Of a DNA stretch of 64,000 nucleotides, positions 43,388 to 52,855 are shown one piece after another. A program made the translations under genes and the position numbers. Location of the stretch: the NCBI GenBank assembly GCA_963816535.1, contig CAWFKW010000003.1:868001-932000 (forward strand), read 5' to 3'. The stretch's first letter is position 1; each line of letters begins with the position of its first letter. The notes beneath the pieces were generated by a model. The model was not told the DNA's origin. It saw only the letters and a list, made by a program, of their open reading frames with translations, and ran no database searches. Origin of the DNA: CAWFKW01 sp963816535 (GTDB lineage: Bacteria; Bacteroidota; Ignavibacteria; Tepidaquicellales; OLB5).

Positions 43388-46228
43388 ATGTTAATATTTC
43401 GGCGGTTTTTTTGTTTAGCCCTCTTCATTTCGGTCTTCGCTTCTATCAGTACATATGGCCAGTATGTGGACTTCGGGAGAAATAAGGTCCAGTACAGTAA
43501 ATTTGACTGGCACACTCTTTCTACCGAACATTTCAAAGTTTATTTCTATCCTGAAATGAAAGAGCTCGCCGAAATTGGCGCCGCTTACGCCGAAGAATTC
43601 TACAAAATACACCAGCAGGATTTTAATTATTCCCTTGCCGATACAACACCGATAATATTTTATTCAAACCCGACTCATTTCCGCGAAACTAATACTACCG
43701 AAGGACTGATCCCGGACGGCGTGGGCGGATTCACTGAGTTCATAAAAGGCAGAGTTGTGATCCCGTTCGACGGCTCGCTTGGAAACTTCAAACACGTTAT
43801 AGGGCATGAGCTTACGCATGTGTTCATGATGACCAAGCTTAACAACCTGCTTAGCCTGCACAGGCAAACAACCGGCAGGGAACCGCCGCTTTGGTTCACC
43901 GAAGGTCTCGCTGAATTCTGGTCGACCGAATGGGACCAAACCGCAGAAATGGTCATCAAAGACGCGGTTCTGAACGGCTACATGGTGGGCCTTCAGGACT
44001 GGGAAGACTATTACGGAACATTCTTCATGTATAAGATGGGCCAAAATGCCCTCAGGTTCATTGATAAGACTTACGGCCATGAAAAAATTCTCGAGCTCAT
44101 GGAAAATTTCTGGATGAGCGAAGACTTCTCTGATGTGATGAAACTTACTCTAGGCAAGAACTACGAGGAATTTGATAAAGCATGGCTGTATGACCTGAAG
44201 AAGACTTATTTCCCAACTCTCGCCTCGCAGGATAATCCTTCGGCAAACACAGAGATACTGTTTTCAAAGGGCTTCGGGCATAAGCCGGCTTATTATTCAG
44301 ACGGAAAGAACCAGTATGTCTATCTGATAGGCAACACAAACGGTTATACAAGCGTTTTCAGGGTGAACCTGAAGAATAAGAAAGACGTCGAAACAATTCT
44401 TGAAGGCGAGAAGGAGGAGAACTTTGAAGAGTTCCATTTTTTCAGAACCGGGTTGGATATTTCTTCAAAAGGTATTTTAGCTTTCCCGACAAAGAGCGGG
44501 CCGTCTGATGCGCTGCACTTATACGACTTAAAACAGGAAAAAGTGATCCGCAGCTACCATTTTAAGGACCTTGTGCAGATAGACGCCCCTTCTTTCACCG
44601 CGGACGGGAATACCATTGCATTTTCGGCGCTTGCTTACAGCGGCAAAGCTGACCTGTACCTGTTTGATATTCCAACAAAAAAACTTACACGCCTGACAAA
44701 CGATTATTACGACGACCGCGACGTTACAATTTCTCCCGATGGCCGCTTCATTATATTTTCATCTGACCGGACCTCGTTCGGTACGAACAACAGGTATAAT
44801 TTATTCCTGCTGAATGTTTCGACCGGAGCGGTCAGCTATCTTACTAACGGCGATGAGCAGGATTTCACGCCTCAATTTTCCAAAGACGGGAAAAAAATTG
44901 TTTTCACTTCAACGCTCGGCGGCGCGCAGAACATTTGGTATATGGATCTTTCTTCATTTGATTTTAATTCAGGGACAGAAGATAAAAAACAAGCGCCTGA
45001 AATGAAACGCCTTACCAGCTTCACAACCGCGGCGTTCGAGCCAAGATGGGTGGATTCAAACAGGGTGGTTTTTTCATGCTATGAAAGCGGGATTACGGTG
45101 AGAATGCTTGACAATGTTTCAAGTCTTGTTGATACCCCGAAATCATCAAAAAATATTACTTACGAAAACACAAATAAACAATGGGCGTTCGAAAAGATAA
45201 AAGGGATACCAAGGAAAAATGAACTCAGGTATAAAAAAGAATATACGCTTGATATTGCCACCAGCTCAATAACAGCCGACCCAGTGTTCGGCACCACTAC
45301 GGGCGGAATACTTTCTATGAGCGACCTGCTGGGAAACGACCAGTATTATTTTCTTGTGTACAACAATTCGCAAACGGGAGATGAATTTTTTAAAAGCTTT
45401 AACATCGCAATATCCCGCGTCTCGCTTGAAAACCGTTTGAATTACGCTTACGGAGTTTTTCATCTCTCAGGGCAGCGCTATGATTTCGGCGACGACTTTT
45501 CATACTATGAGCGCCGTTACGGCGGATATTTTGCTTTAAGCTACCCGCTGTCATTTTTTGACCGCATAGAATCCAGTACGTCGCTCGCGAATTCATTCCG
45601 CGATTTTACGCTTGAGACAATTAACAGGCGCGCATTGCTGCTCACAAATTCGCTTTCATACGTAAGGGATAATTCAATTTGGGGACCGACGGGACCGCTG
45701 GACGGTATGCGCTTTAATGCGACTGTGAGCTACACAACCGATATTCAGTTTGGCAATGTTAATTATTATACTCTTATTTTAGATTACAGAAATTACCTCA
45801 GGCTCGGGCGCATGTCTGCCGTCGCGACGCATCTTGAATTTTTGGATAATGAAGGGAAGGAAGCGAGCCGCTGGGCGATCGGCGGAAGCTGGGATCTGCG
45901 CGGATGGCCAAGGTTTGGCCTGAGGGGAAGAAAAGCGTTTGTTGTAAGCAATGAGCTGCGTTTTCCGCTGATAGATTTGGTTGACCTTCGGTTCCCGCTT
46001 GGAATAAATTTTGCGTTCCCATATATCCGCGGGGCCGCGTTCGTTGATTTTGGAAACGCGTGGGACGACGTATACAATAACACTTACGCAGATTTTGGCG
46101 TTGGCGCAAGGATAAATCTGTTTTATATCATTGCCCTCCGTTATGATATAGGCAAGCGTATTGAAAATAATCTGAAGACATTTCAAAGCGGAATATTCTC
46201 CCAATTTTTCTTCGGCTGGGATTTTTAG
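43388..46228 (+). CDS. Secreted outer-membrane protein: gluzincin-like domain, TolB-like propeller and BamA-like barrel
   Basis: 946 aa from the ATG at 43388, chosen because a signal peptide (MLIFRRFFCLALFISVFAS...) begins there; an upstream start adds an implausible 39 residues. Residues about 30-270 resemble peptidase MA, with H140-E141-x-x-H144 (GHELTHVF) and WFTEGLAEFWS. Residues about 290-600 carry PD40/TolB propeller repeats (KLTRLTNDYYDDRDVTISPDGRF, PQFSKDGKKIVFTS). The C-terminal 300 residues look like an Omp85/BamA surface-antigen barrel (RWAIGGSWDLRGWPRFG; ends QFFFGWDF). It probably sits in the outer membrane with the other domains in the periplasm. Confidence 0.8.
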   Translation: MLIFRRFFCLALFISVFASISTYGQYVDFGRNKVQYSKFDWHTLSTEHFKVYFYPEMKELAEIGAAYAEEFYKIHQQDFNYSLADTTPIIFYSNPTHFRETNTTEGLIPDGVGGFTEFIKGRVVIPFDGSLGNFKHVIGHELTHVFMMTKLNNLLSLHRQTTGREPPLWFTEGLAEFWSTEWDQTAEMVIKDAVLNGYMVGLQDWEDYYGTFFMYKMGQNALRFIDKTYGHEKILELMENFWMSEDFSDVMKLTLGKNYEEFDKAWLYDLKKTYFPTLASQDNPSANTEILFSKGFGHKPAYYSDGKNQYVYLIGNTNGYTSVFRVNLKNKKDVETILEGEKEENFEEFHFFRTGLDISSKGILAFPTKSGPSDALHLYDLKQEKVIRSYHFKDLVQIDAPSFTADGNTIAFSALAYSGKADLYLFDIPTKKLTRLTNDYYDDRDVTISPDGRFIIFSSDRTSFGTNNRYNLFLLNVSTGAVSYLTNGDEQDFTPQFSKDGKKIVFTSTLGGAQNIWYMDLSSFDFNSGTEDKKQAPEMKRLTSFTTAAFEPRWVDSNRVVFSCYESGITVRMLDNVSSLVDTPKSSKNITYENTNKQWAFEKIKGIPRKNELRYKKEYTLDIATSSITADPVFGTTTGGILSMSDLLGNDQYYFLVYNNSQTGDEFFKSFNIAISRVSLENRLNYAYGVFHLSGQRYDFGDDFSYYERRYGGYFALSYPLSFFDRIESSTSLANSFRDFTLETINRRALLLTNSLSYVRDNSIWGPTGPLDGMRFNATVSYTTDIQFGNVNYYTLILDYRNYLRLGRMSAVATHLEFLDNEGKEASRWAIGGSWDLRGWPRFGLRGRKAFVVSNELRFPLIDLVDLRFPLGINFAFPYIRGAAFVDFGNAWDDVYNNTYADFGVGARINLFYIIALRYDIGKRIENNLKTFQSGIFSQFFFGWDF

Positions 46229-46324
46229 CTCATTCAGAAGAATATTTAGGGCAACCGTAATATCACACAATTGTGTTTTACCTTGATATAAAATATGCGG
46301 TTTCATATTATTGTGATAATAAAT

Positions 46325-46397
<73 letters not shown>

Positions 46398-46409
46398 CTG
46401 GTCAGATAG

Positions 46410-46440
46410 GCCTTAAATCTATGAATTTAAGGCTTTTTTT
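46410..46440 (+). terminator. Rho-independent terminator between two tRNA genes
   Basis: GCCTTAAAT (46410-46418) pairs perfectly with ATTTAAGGC (46425-46433), 6-base loop, followed by seven T. It lies between tRNA-Gly and tRNA-Cys. Confidence 0.75.
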
Positions 46441-46466
46441 GCCTCCAATGTTCTTTCAGGATTTTT

Positions 46467-46540
46467 GGCGACGTACCCAAGTGGCTTAAGGGAGAGGTCT
46501 GCAAAACCTCGATTCATCGGTTCGAATCCGATCGTCGCCT
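46467..46540 (+). tRNA. tRNA-Cys (GCA)
   Basis: 74 bases. Acceptor GGCGACG pairs with CGTCGCC; anticodon stem GAGGT/ACCTC with loop CTGCAAA, anticodon GCA; T arm ATCGGTTCGAATCCGAT. CCA is not encoded. Only 26 bases separate it from the terminator after tRNA-Gly. Confidence 0.96.
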
Positions 46541-46578
46541 CTACCAGCTACACATTTTCATAATTTAATATCAGAATT

Positions 46579-47130
46579 ATGAGTATGTTTTTTAAAGCAA
46601 AAGGATCACCCTCGGCAGGACTCTTCATCATCCGCTTAGCTGTCGGCATATACACTCTCTCGCTCGGAATCTCACAGGCGAGCCATCTTGAAAATTACGT
46701 GAACAAAATCAAAGCGATGAATATACTCAGCGAGAACACTGCGTTCATCCTTGGATTTGTTGCGCCGTTCATACTGATAATTTTCGGAGCTATGTACATT
46801 ATGGGTTTCTTCACGCCTGTATCAAGCGCTGTTCTCGGGTTAACTACGTTTGTTAAGATACTATCGCGCGGGATATTCCCTTCAGATGGCATTCCGTTCA
46901 ACAAGGATATCATATTTCTTGCTTGTTTTCTGCTTACTTTATTTGCGGGAGCGGGAATGATGAGCTTCGACGCGCTGCTTGACAAGAAAAAGAAAAAGAC
47001 CGCCATAGTCCCGGTTGATAAGGCGCCACCGGAAATAAAAGCCCCGGCCGAAAATAAGGATATTGCAAACGCCGAGGTGATTTCGGAAACCAAAACAGAG
47101 AACACGGAGACGGATAAAAAGTCCGAATGA
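46579..47130 (+). CDS. DoxX-family membrane protein
   Basis: 183 aa. Four membrane helices (about 14-30, 54-78, 80-100, 115-133) follow the DoxX pattern (LFIIRLAVGIYTL, LGFVAPFILIIFGAMYIMGFFTP). The last 45 residues form a highly charged lysine/glutamate-rich cytoplasmic tail unlike most DoxX proteins. DoxX proteins act in respiratory or redox stress functions. Overlaps the next gene by 4 bases (ATGA). Confidence 0.75.
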   Translation: MSMFFKAKGSPSAGLFIIRLAVGIYTLSLGISQASHLENYVNKIKAMNILSENTAFILGFVAPFILIIFGAMYIMGFFTPVSSAVLGLTTFVKILSRGIFPSDGIPFNKDIIFLACFLLTLFAGAGMMSFDALLDKKKKKTAIVPVDKAPPEIKAPAENKDIANAEVISETKTENTETDKKSE

Positions 47131-47495
47131 GTCCGGAAATCAAAAAGAGGTTTCTGGAAGGCATAAGGAAATTTAACGAAGGTAAATATTACGAATGCCA
47201 CGATATTTTTGAAGATGTCTGGTTTGCCGTAAGAGGAAAAGACCGCTCGTTCTACCAGGGGCTGATTCATCTGTCGGTAGGGTTTTATCATATTACCGAA
47301 AAGAAAAACTCTCTCGGAGCAAAGCTGCAGCTTTCCAAAGGATTGGAAAAATTAAGGCCTTATGAACATCAGCGTGAAAGCATTGAAATAAGTAAGATGT
47401 TACGAAAGGTTCAGAAATGTTTGGACGCGCTTGAACTAAATCCGGACGCAAAGGAATTCGACTCCAAACTAATTCCTAAAATTGTGGTCCTTTAA
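47127..47495 (+). CDS. DUF309-domain protein
   Basis: 122 aa all-helical protein with the DUF309 signature: FNEGKYYECHDIFEDVWFA near the N-terminus and FYQGLIHLSVGFYHI after it. The conserved E/H/E residues could bind a metal, but function is unknown. Translationally coupled to the DoxX gene by a 4-base overlap. Confidence 0.85.
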   Translation: MSPEIKKRFLEGIRKFNEGKYYECHDIFEDVWFAVRGKDRSFYQGLIHLSVGFYHITEKKNSLGAKLQLSKGLEKLRPYEHQRESIEISKMLRKVQKCLDALELNPDAKEFDSKLIPKIVVL

Positions 47496-47554
47496 TTTTG
47501 CTTGATTGTAAACCTTAGTCTGTAATCAGTTAATCGCAAATCGCAATTCTCAAA

Positions 47555-48304
47555 TCACATCACCATTCCGCCGTCAACGGCGATTACTTGCCCGGTAATA
47601 TAATCTGCTTTTTCAGACGCAAGGAAAGATACTACGCCCGCTATCTCTGATGGCTTTGAAGTTCTTTTGAGCGGCACAATGCTGACCATAGCGGCTCTTT
47701 GTTCATCGTTAAGTTTTGCAGTCATTTCGGTTTCAACAAATCCGGGTGCTACGCAATTAACGGTAACATTGCGGCTTGCCAGTTCCTTGGCAATTGATTT
47801 GGATAGCCCAATCATTCCGGCCTTAGATGCCGAGTAATTTGCCTGTCCGGCGTTACCCATGATTCCAACAACAGAGCTGATATTAATAATCTTCCCGCTA
47901 CGCTGCTTAGCCATGATACGCGATACAGCCTTCATCATATTAAACGCCCCTTTCAAATTAACAGCAAGCACGGCATCCCAGTCTTCTTCGGCCATTCGCA
48001 TAAGCAGCTTATCGCGCGTTATTCCCGCGTTATTTACAAGAATATCTATCCTTCCAAGCTCTGCAGCAATTTCGTCGCAAGCTTTTTGAGCATCGTTCGT
48101 ACTGGTTATATCCAAGCTTTTTGAAATTACTTTTCCGCCTTTGCTCTTCATATCAGCGGCAAAGCTCTCAAAATCATCCGGGTAAAATTTATCAAGAATT
48201 ACAATATCTGCGCCCTCGTTAACAAAATCTTCCGCTATAGCGCGCCCTATTCCTCTCGCTCCGCCTGTTACAATTGCTATTTTGTTCTGCAGTAATTTGC
48301 CCAT
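47555..48304 (-). CDS. fabG: 3-oxoacyl-[ACP] reductase
   Basis: 249 aa SDR enzyme. NADP-binding TGGARGIGRAIA (about 14-25), NNAG, the catalytic Ser (INISSVVG) and YSASKAG. It reduces 3-oxoacyl-ACP in fatty acid elongation. The sequence closes with VIAVDGGMVM, typical of FabG. fabD is 90 bases upstream on the same strand, so this is a fatty-acid operon; fabF and acpP are not in the window. Confidence 0.92.
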   Translation of the reverse strand: MGKLLQNKIAIVTGGARGIGRAIAEDFVNEGADIVILDKFYPDDFESFAADMKSKGGKVISKSLDITSTNDAQKACDEIAAELGRIDILVNNAGITRDKLLMRMAEEDWDAVLAVNLKGAFNMMKAVSRIMAKQRSGKIINISSVVGIMGNAGQANYSASKAGMIGLSKSIAKELASRNVTVNCVAPGFVETEMTAKLNDEQRAAMVSIVPLKRTSKPSEIAGVVSFLASEKADYITGQVIAVDGGMVM

Positions 48305-48355
48305 ATATTATATTACTCCCTTATTATTTAGATTTTGCTAATTGTTAATTGTTGA

Positions 48356-48393
48356 GATCCGGCGCAGCCGGATCGAAATCCCGCTTTGCGGGA
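48356..48393. repeat. Paired palindromes between fabD and fabG
   Basis: GATCCGGC-GCA-GCCGGATC (48356-48374) and TCCCGC-TTT-GCGGGA (48379-48393) lie back to back just after the fabD stop. No T-run follows, so they look more like a REP-type element or mRNA-stabilising structure than a terminator. Confidence 0.6.
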
Positions 48394-49320
48394 CTAGTTG
48401 TTAACTGAGGCCATATCTTCTGACTTATCAAATCCTCTGATGACCACTGTGCTGTTGATGCGTTTAATGAGTCCCTGTAAAACTTTTCCCGGGCCAAGTT
48501 CAATAAACTCATTTGCTCCATCCCTTATCATATTCATGACTGATTCTTCCCACCTAACCGATGATGTTAGCTGCCTGTAAAGCGAATCCCGAATCTCGTC
48601 GGGCGCCGCGCCGGGAGTGATTGGTTTCGCATCAACATTTCTATAAACAGGGATTCTAACTCGATTGAATTCAGTATGATCAAGCGCCTTCTTAAGTTCT
48701 TCTCTTGCAGATTCCATTAGCGGCGAGTGAAATGCGCCGTGAACAACCAATTCCTTCACCATCTTTGCTTTACTTGCTTTTGCAATCTCCATTGCTTTCC
48801 TTACTCCTTCAACGCTGCCTGAAATAACAACCTGACCCGGTGAATTAAAATTAGCCACCTGAACTATCCCTGTTGCCGATGCTTCTTTACAAACCTCGTC
48901 GACTTTTGATGCATCAAGCCCTATAATGGCTGCCATTGTTCCCTTATTTAGCTCGCCCGCCTTCTGCATTTGTTCTCCGCGCAGCTTCACCAGTTTTAAT
49001 CCATCATCAAATGAGAACGCCCCTGCATAAACCAGGGCTGAGTATTCGCCCAATGAGTGCCCCGCAGCAAAAGATGCCGAAATTTTTTTACCGACTATTG
49101 AAGTTAATGCCACAGAATGGACAAAAATTGCGGGCTGTGTCACGTAAGTCTGTTTTAGCTCTTCCTCCGGGCCCTCGCCGCAGATCCTTGTAAGCTCAAA
49201 ACCAAGAATTTCATCCGCTTTCTTAAATAATTCTTTGATTTCAGGATATGATTCCGTCAAATCCTTTCCCATTCCAACGTATTGAGCGCCCTGCCCAGGG
49301 TAAACAAATGCTGTATTCAT
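48394..49320 (-). CDS. fabD: Malonyl-CoA:ACP transacylase
   Basis: 308 aa from the ATG at 49320, where the normal N-terminus MNTAFVYPGQGAQYVGMG begins; an upstream start adds 30 atypical residues. The nucleophile is in GHSLGEYSAL and the catalytic histidine in GAFHSPLM. It loads malonyl groups onto ACP for fatty acid synthesis. First visible gene of a fabD-fabG operon. Confidence 0.96.
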   Translation of the reverse strand: MNTAFVYPGQGAQYVGMGKDLTESYPEIKELFKKADEILGFELTRICGEGPEEELKQTYVTQPAIFVHSVALTSIVGKKISASFAAGHSLGEYSALVYAGAFSFDDGLKLVKLRGEQMQKAGELNKGTMAAIIGLDASKVDEVCKEASATGIVQVANFNSPGQVVISGSVEGVRKAMEIAKASKAKMVKELVVHGAFHSPLMESAREELKKALDHTEFNRVRIPVYRNVDAKPITPGAAPDEIRDSLYRQLTSSVRWEESVMNMIRDGANEFIELGPGKVLQGLIKRINSTVVIRGFDKSEDMASVNN

Positions 49321-49676
49321 AGTCAACAAATATATAAATTTAGGCGCACAGATTACAGTCAATTGACCCCGGACCTCTGCAAATCTCAAAAACAACAGTT
49401 GCAAACGCAACTAGTACCATACCACGATTTGTTCATATTATAAATTGAATTCTCTCAGCGACAGTTGAACTAATGTTTCCGCATCCAATTCAGTTTGTGC
49501 AAATTCTCTTCCCGTGAAAAGGGTATTGGTTGATCATTTAAACTGTAGTATGTTTCAGAAGAAATTTATGAAAATTGATGATAATCCTTGATTTTGCGGC
49601 CTTGTGAGAATAGTAATAAGATTTATATTTAACTTTTTTTAAATTATATTAAGTTGATATACTTTAAACAAGTTAT
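49321..49676. other. Gene-less region between fabD and the polysaccharide locus
   Basis: 356 bases between divergent genes with no credible gene. It is AT-rich on the right (TTTAACTTTTTTTAAATTATATTAAG) and should hold the promoters of both operons. I see no clear operator or repeat. Confidence 0.4.
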
Positions 49677-50228
49677 TTGAATAAGCTAATTTCTGTTGTA
49701 GATTTGCAAATTTTGATTAGGTTCTTTCTGCCGGTTGCGTTGATTATTCTGAGTGTAACAAATTCCTTTTCTCAGGATAGCAGCCTGATTATGGGCAGGA
49801 AAGATTACCAGAACTCCGCGGCAATATTTGATTTAAGCGACCCTACCGGCGTAAACATCGAGGTGGATCTGTGGGGATTCGTAAGACTTCCCGGAAGATA
49901 CAGGATCCCGATAAACACAACGTTTATGGCCCTCATGAGCTATGCGGGCGGCCCGATGGAAAACACAAAACTGGAGGATATGAGGATCATAAGAACCGAT
50001 TCGACAGGAAAGACAAACGTAATTGTATTGAACTACGGTGATCTGTTGTGGGAAGAGCATATCAGGAACCAAAAACGTGAAAACCCCGTTATGCAGGCCG
50101 GCGACATTGTTATAATTCCTGAAGAGCGAAGATACACTTTGAGAGATAATCTCCAGTTTTATATTCCGGTCATCACAAGCTTGCTTACAATAGCTACATT
50201 CATTATTACAGTATCAAGGAAACAGTAA
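49677..50228 (+). CDS. SLBB-domain polysaccharide export protein
   Basis: 183 aa from a TTG start. Signal peptide (about 12-33), then an SLBB/soluble-ligand-binding domain: EVDLWGFVRLPGRYRIPINTTFMALMSYAGG and VMQAGDIVIIPEERR. A C-terminal membrane helix (YIPVITSLLTIATFIITV) is unusual for Wza-type lipoproteins and suggests an inner-membrane accessory. It is one base upstream of the co-polymerase/tyrosine kinase gene, so it belongs to the export machinery. Confidence 0.8.
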   Translation: MNKLISVVDLQILIRFFLPVALIILSVTNSFSQDSSLIMGRKDYQNSAAIFDLSDPTGVNIEVDLWGFVRLPGRYRIPINTTFMALMSYAGGPMENTKLEDMRIIRTDSTGKTNVIVLNYGDLLWEEHIRNQKRENPVMQAGDIVIIPEERRYTLRDNLQFYIPVITSLLTIATFIITVSRKQ

Positions 50229-50229
50229 C

Positions 50230-52539
50230 ATGGAAAACCAAAACAGCCAGAAAGTATTTACAAATACAGATGCAAATCTGAAATCTTCTCACAGTATAAG
50301 GTTTTATTTTAATCTTATCTTGAGGAACAAAGTCCCTATTCTGTTGAGCTTATCTGTAGGACTGATTGTATCGTACCTTTACGCGTATTCTCAGATCGAT
50401 ATTTACAGTTCTGCGTCTTCGTTAAGGCTTTCAAAACCAAAGGAAAATGTGCTTGATAATAAAATCTTTTCGGATATTGAAGGAGAGCTTCCTGAAAGAT
50501 TTATAAATAATGAAGTAGAAATTCTGAAGTCATTTTCAATAAGGGAGATGACAGCTCGCTCGCTGGTCGACTCATTCAAGGTATTGCAGGGCAAAATGCC
50601 ATTTTCGCTTCTTTGCGAAAGCCCTGAAAACTGCTCAAAAACAAAAAGTATAAATCAAATTGCCGCTATACTTCAGCCCAATATCGAAATCTCACAGAAA
50701 CGGGGCCTTGACATTGTTTCAATCAAAGCAGAAAGCCCATCGCCCGCGGAAGCTTCGCTTATGGCTAATTGTTATGCCGAAGCTTATGCTGATTATTCAT
50801 TAAAATTCAACAGGTCTCACCTTACTCTAAACCGCGATTTTCTTGAAAAACAGGTTACCGAGAAATATAACGACCTGATGAAAACTGAAGAGAAGCTGAC
50901 CGATTTTCTGAGGACCGAAAATATTGTTGAGATCAATTCACAGGCCAGCGGACTGATTGATAATTTGAATACTGTTGACAGGCAGCACAATGCGGCCGTT
51001 ATAGATATGCAGGCGAGCGCTAAAGCGCTTGGTGAATTAAAGAACGAACTTTCAAAATATGACCCGCAATCGGCTGATTATTTCGAGAGCAAGATTGCTG
51101 ACCCTTATACCATGCAGTTGCAGGAACAAATAGCCAAACTAGAGATTCAAAGGGATCTTGCGAAAACAGGCAATGAAGAATTACTGAAGAATTCAAAAAC
51201 TCTTAATGACGCAAATAGGAAAATAGACGAACTGAAAAAAGTTCTGGCCGAGAAGCTTGATATTTTGAAGAAGAACGCCGTTTCGGGCACACCCGATGAA
51301 AGACGAACCCTGTCAGAAAAATATTTTGAAACAAAAGTTCAAAATGAACAAGATAAAATAAAAGAGCGTTTACTGCAGGGATTTCTTGGACAATATAAAG
51401 AAAAATTCAACAAGCTCCCCGCGCAGAGCATAGAATATGCAAACCTGGAACGTGAAAGAACGGCTAATGAAAAAGTTTACCTGATGCTTCTGGAGAAGTA
51501 CCAGGAGGCGCTCATTAACGAAGAATCGCAGCCTAATAACGTAAAAATTATCGATTATGGCAAAGTCCCAAGAGCGCCTTCAAAACCTAACAGGTTTCTT
51601 ATCATTACGATTGGGTTGTTAATAGGCGGCGCATTAGGATATGGGTTTGCACTCTTCAGGAACATCATCGATGTCACGGTAAAATCGCCGGAGGAACTTG
51701 AGAACATGGGCATCGCCTTGATCGGCTGGGTGCCTACTTTTATGAATATGTCAAAGTCGGGCAGGCATACTCCATCTGAGCAGGAACTTATACTCGCTTA
51801 CAACTCAGATTCTGCTCCCGCTGAAGCATTCAGAACTTTAAGGACAAGGCTGCAATTTTCAAAGCTGGAGCCTGAACCCATTAAGACGATCCTGGTTACA
51901 AGCTCTATGCCAAGGGAGGGAAAGACCATTATTTCCGCTAACCTTGCTGCAAGTTTTTCGCTGTCGTTCAAAGTGCTGCTTCTTGATTGCGACTTCCGCA
52001 AACCAAGGCTGCATAACGTATTTAATATGAAAAGATATCCCGGCCTTTGCGATTACCTGTTTGGTACGGTTGCGCTTGAAGATGCGATGCGCAAGACAAA
52101 TTTCGAAAACCTGACTTTGATGCCCTGCGGCACGGTTCCGACAAATCCCGCTGAGCTTATTGCGTCAAAGCATATGCAGAGTTTTCTGAATTCTATAAAG
52201 CCTAAGTTCGATTACATAATAGTTGACTCACCGCCGCTTGCTACGGTAACAGACGCTGAACTTTTATCGTCTTATGTTGACGGAACCGTAGTTGTCAGCC
52301 TCGCTAATAAGACCAGAATGGATTTGCTTATAAATACCATTGATACTCTGAATAAAATAAATGACAGCTTTATAGGCGTTGTTCTTAACAACTTCGACTT
52401 CCAGGCGACATACGGAAGTTATTACAAGTACTATTATTATTACTATGGTTCGGAAAAGGGCAAGAACAGCCAGAGCATACAGACGAACGGCCAGAAAAGC
52501 GCGGTTAAGCCGGCTGACGGTCCTTCTGTTAAATCATAA
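50230..52539 (+). CDS. Wzc-type polysaccharide co-polymerase and tyrosine kinase
   Basis: 769 aa. N-terminal membrane helix (about 35-53) and Wzz domain, coiled-coil region (about 200-400), GNVR-type segment, second helix (about 455-475) and a cytoplasmic BY-kinase. The kinase shows Walker A SSMPREGKT (about 558-566), Walker A' LLLDCDFRKPR and Walker B IIVDSPP. It ends with a tyrosine-rich cluster (about 728-742, TYGSYYKYYYYYYG) for autophosphorylation. It controls chain length and export of a surface polysaccharide. Second gene of the locus. Confidence 0.93.
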   Translation: MENQNSQKVFTNTDANLKSSHSIRFYFNLILRNKVPILLSLSVGLIVSYLYAYSQIDIYSSASSLRLSKPKENVLDNKIFSDIEGELPERFINNEVEILKSFSIREMTARSLVDSFKVLQGKMPFSLLCESPENCSKTKSINQIAAILQPNIEISQKRGLDIVSIKAESPSPAEASLMANCYAEAYADYSLKFNRSHLTLNRDFLEKQVTEKYNDLMKTEEKLTDFLRTENIVEINSQASGLIDNLNTVDRQHNAAVIDMQASAKALGELKNELSKYDPQSADYFESKIADPYTMQLQEQIAKLEIQRDLAKTGNEELLKNSKTLNDANRKIDELKKVLAEKLDILKKNAVSGTPDERRTLSEKYFETKVQNEQDKIKERLLQGFLGQYKEKFNKLPAQSIEYANLERERTANEKVYLMLLEKYQEALINEESQPNNVKIIDYGKVPRAPSKPNRFLIITIGLLIGGALGYGFALFRNIIDVTVKSPEELENMGIALIGWVPTFMNMSKSGRHTPSEQELILAYNSDSAPAEAFRTLRTRLQFSKLEPEPIKTILVTSSMPREGKTIISANLAASFSLSFKVLLLDCDFRKPRLHNVFNMKRYPGLCDYLFGTVALEDAMRKTNFENLTLMPCGTVPTNPAELIASKHMQSFLNSIKPKFDYIIVDSPPLATVTDAELLSSYVDGTVVVSLANKTRMDLLINTIDTLNKINDSFIGVVLNNFDFQATYGSYYKYYYYYYGSEKGKNSQSIQTNGQKSAVKPADGPSVKS

Positions 52540-52564
52540 GTTATTTTAATTAGTTTATCTCAAA

Positions 52565-52855
52565 TTGCAGCTTAAGATATTTTATCATTCTTTTCCCGAA
52601 ACATCCAGGTGTCCGTCATGCGGGAAAATAGGAACTATCCGAAGGTCAAGAAGCAGAAGCATACTGGAATCGGCAATCAAGTTGTCCAGGGTCTTCAGCA
52701 TATATAAGTGCAAAGAGTGCGGCTGGCGCGGAATCCTGAGAAAATATATGCTGAACAGGTATTCGTATATCACTATTTTATTTTATAGCGGATTGGTGTT
52801 TACTGCGGCATACATTATATCAAAAGTTCTAAAAATGAATTTTGGCGCGGAATAA
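52565..52855 (+). CDS. Zinc-ribbon membrane protein, hypothetical
   Basis: 96 aa from a TTG start. A four-cysteine zinc ribbon (CPSCG at about 17 and CKECGWRG at about 49) separated by a basic stretch, then one membrane helix (about 70-88). It lies between the co-polymerase and asparagine synthase on the same strand. Not recognised; the ribbon is clear, the start less so. Confidence 0.6.
   Translation: MQLKIFYHSFPETSRCPSCGKIGTIRRSRSRSILESAIKLSRVFSIYKCKECGWRGILRKYMLNRYSYITILFYSGLVFTAAYIISKVLKMNFGAE

Noticed and set aside
46266..46277. Perfect palindrome ACACAATTGTGT upstream of tRNA-Gly as an operator
   Set aside because: A lone 12-bp palindrome in an AT-rich spacer, with no second copy nearby and no clear regulated gene.
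45793..46306. Several overlapping minus-strand open frames across the outer-membrane protein gene
   Set aside because: They are shadows of the long plus-strand gene, with arginine/proline-rich, non-protein-like composition.
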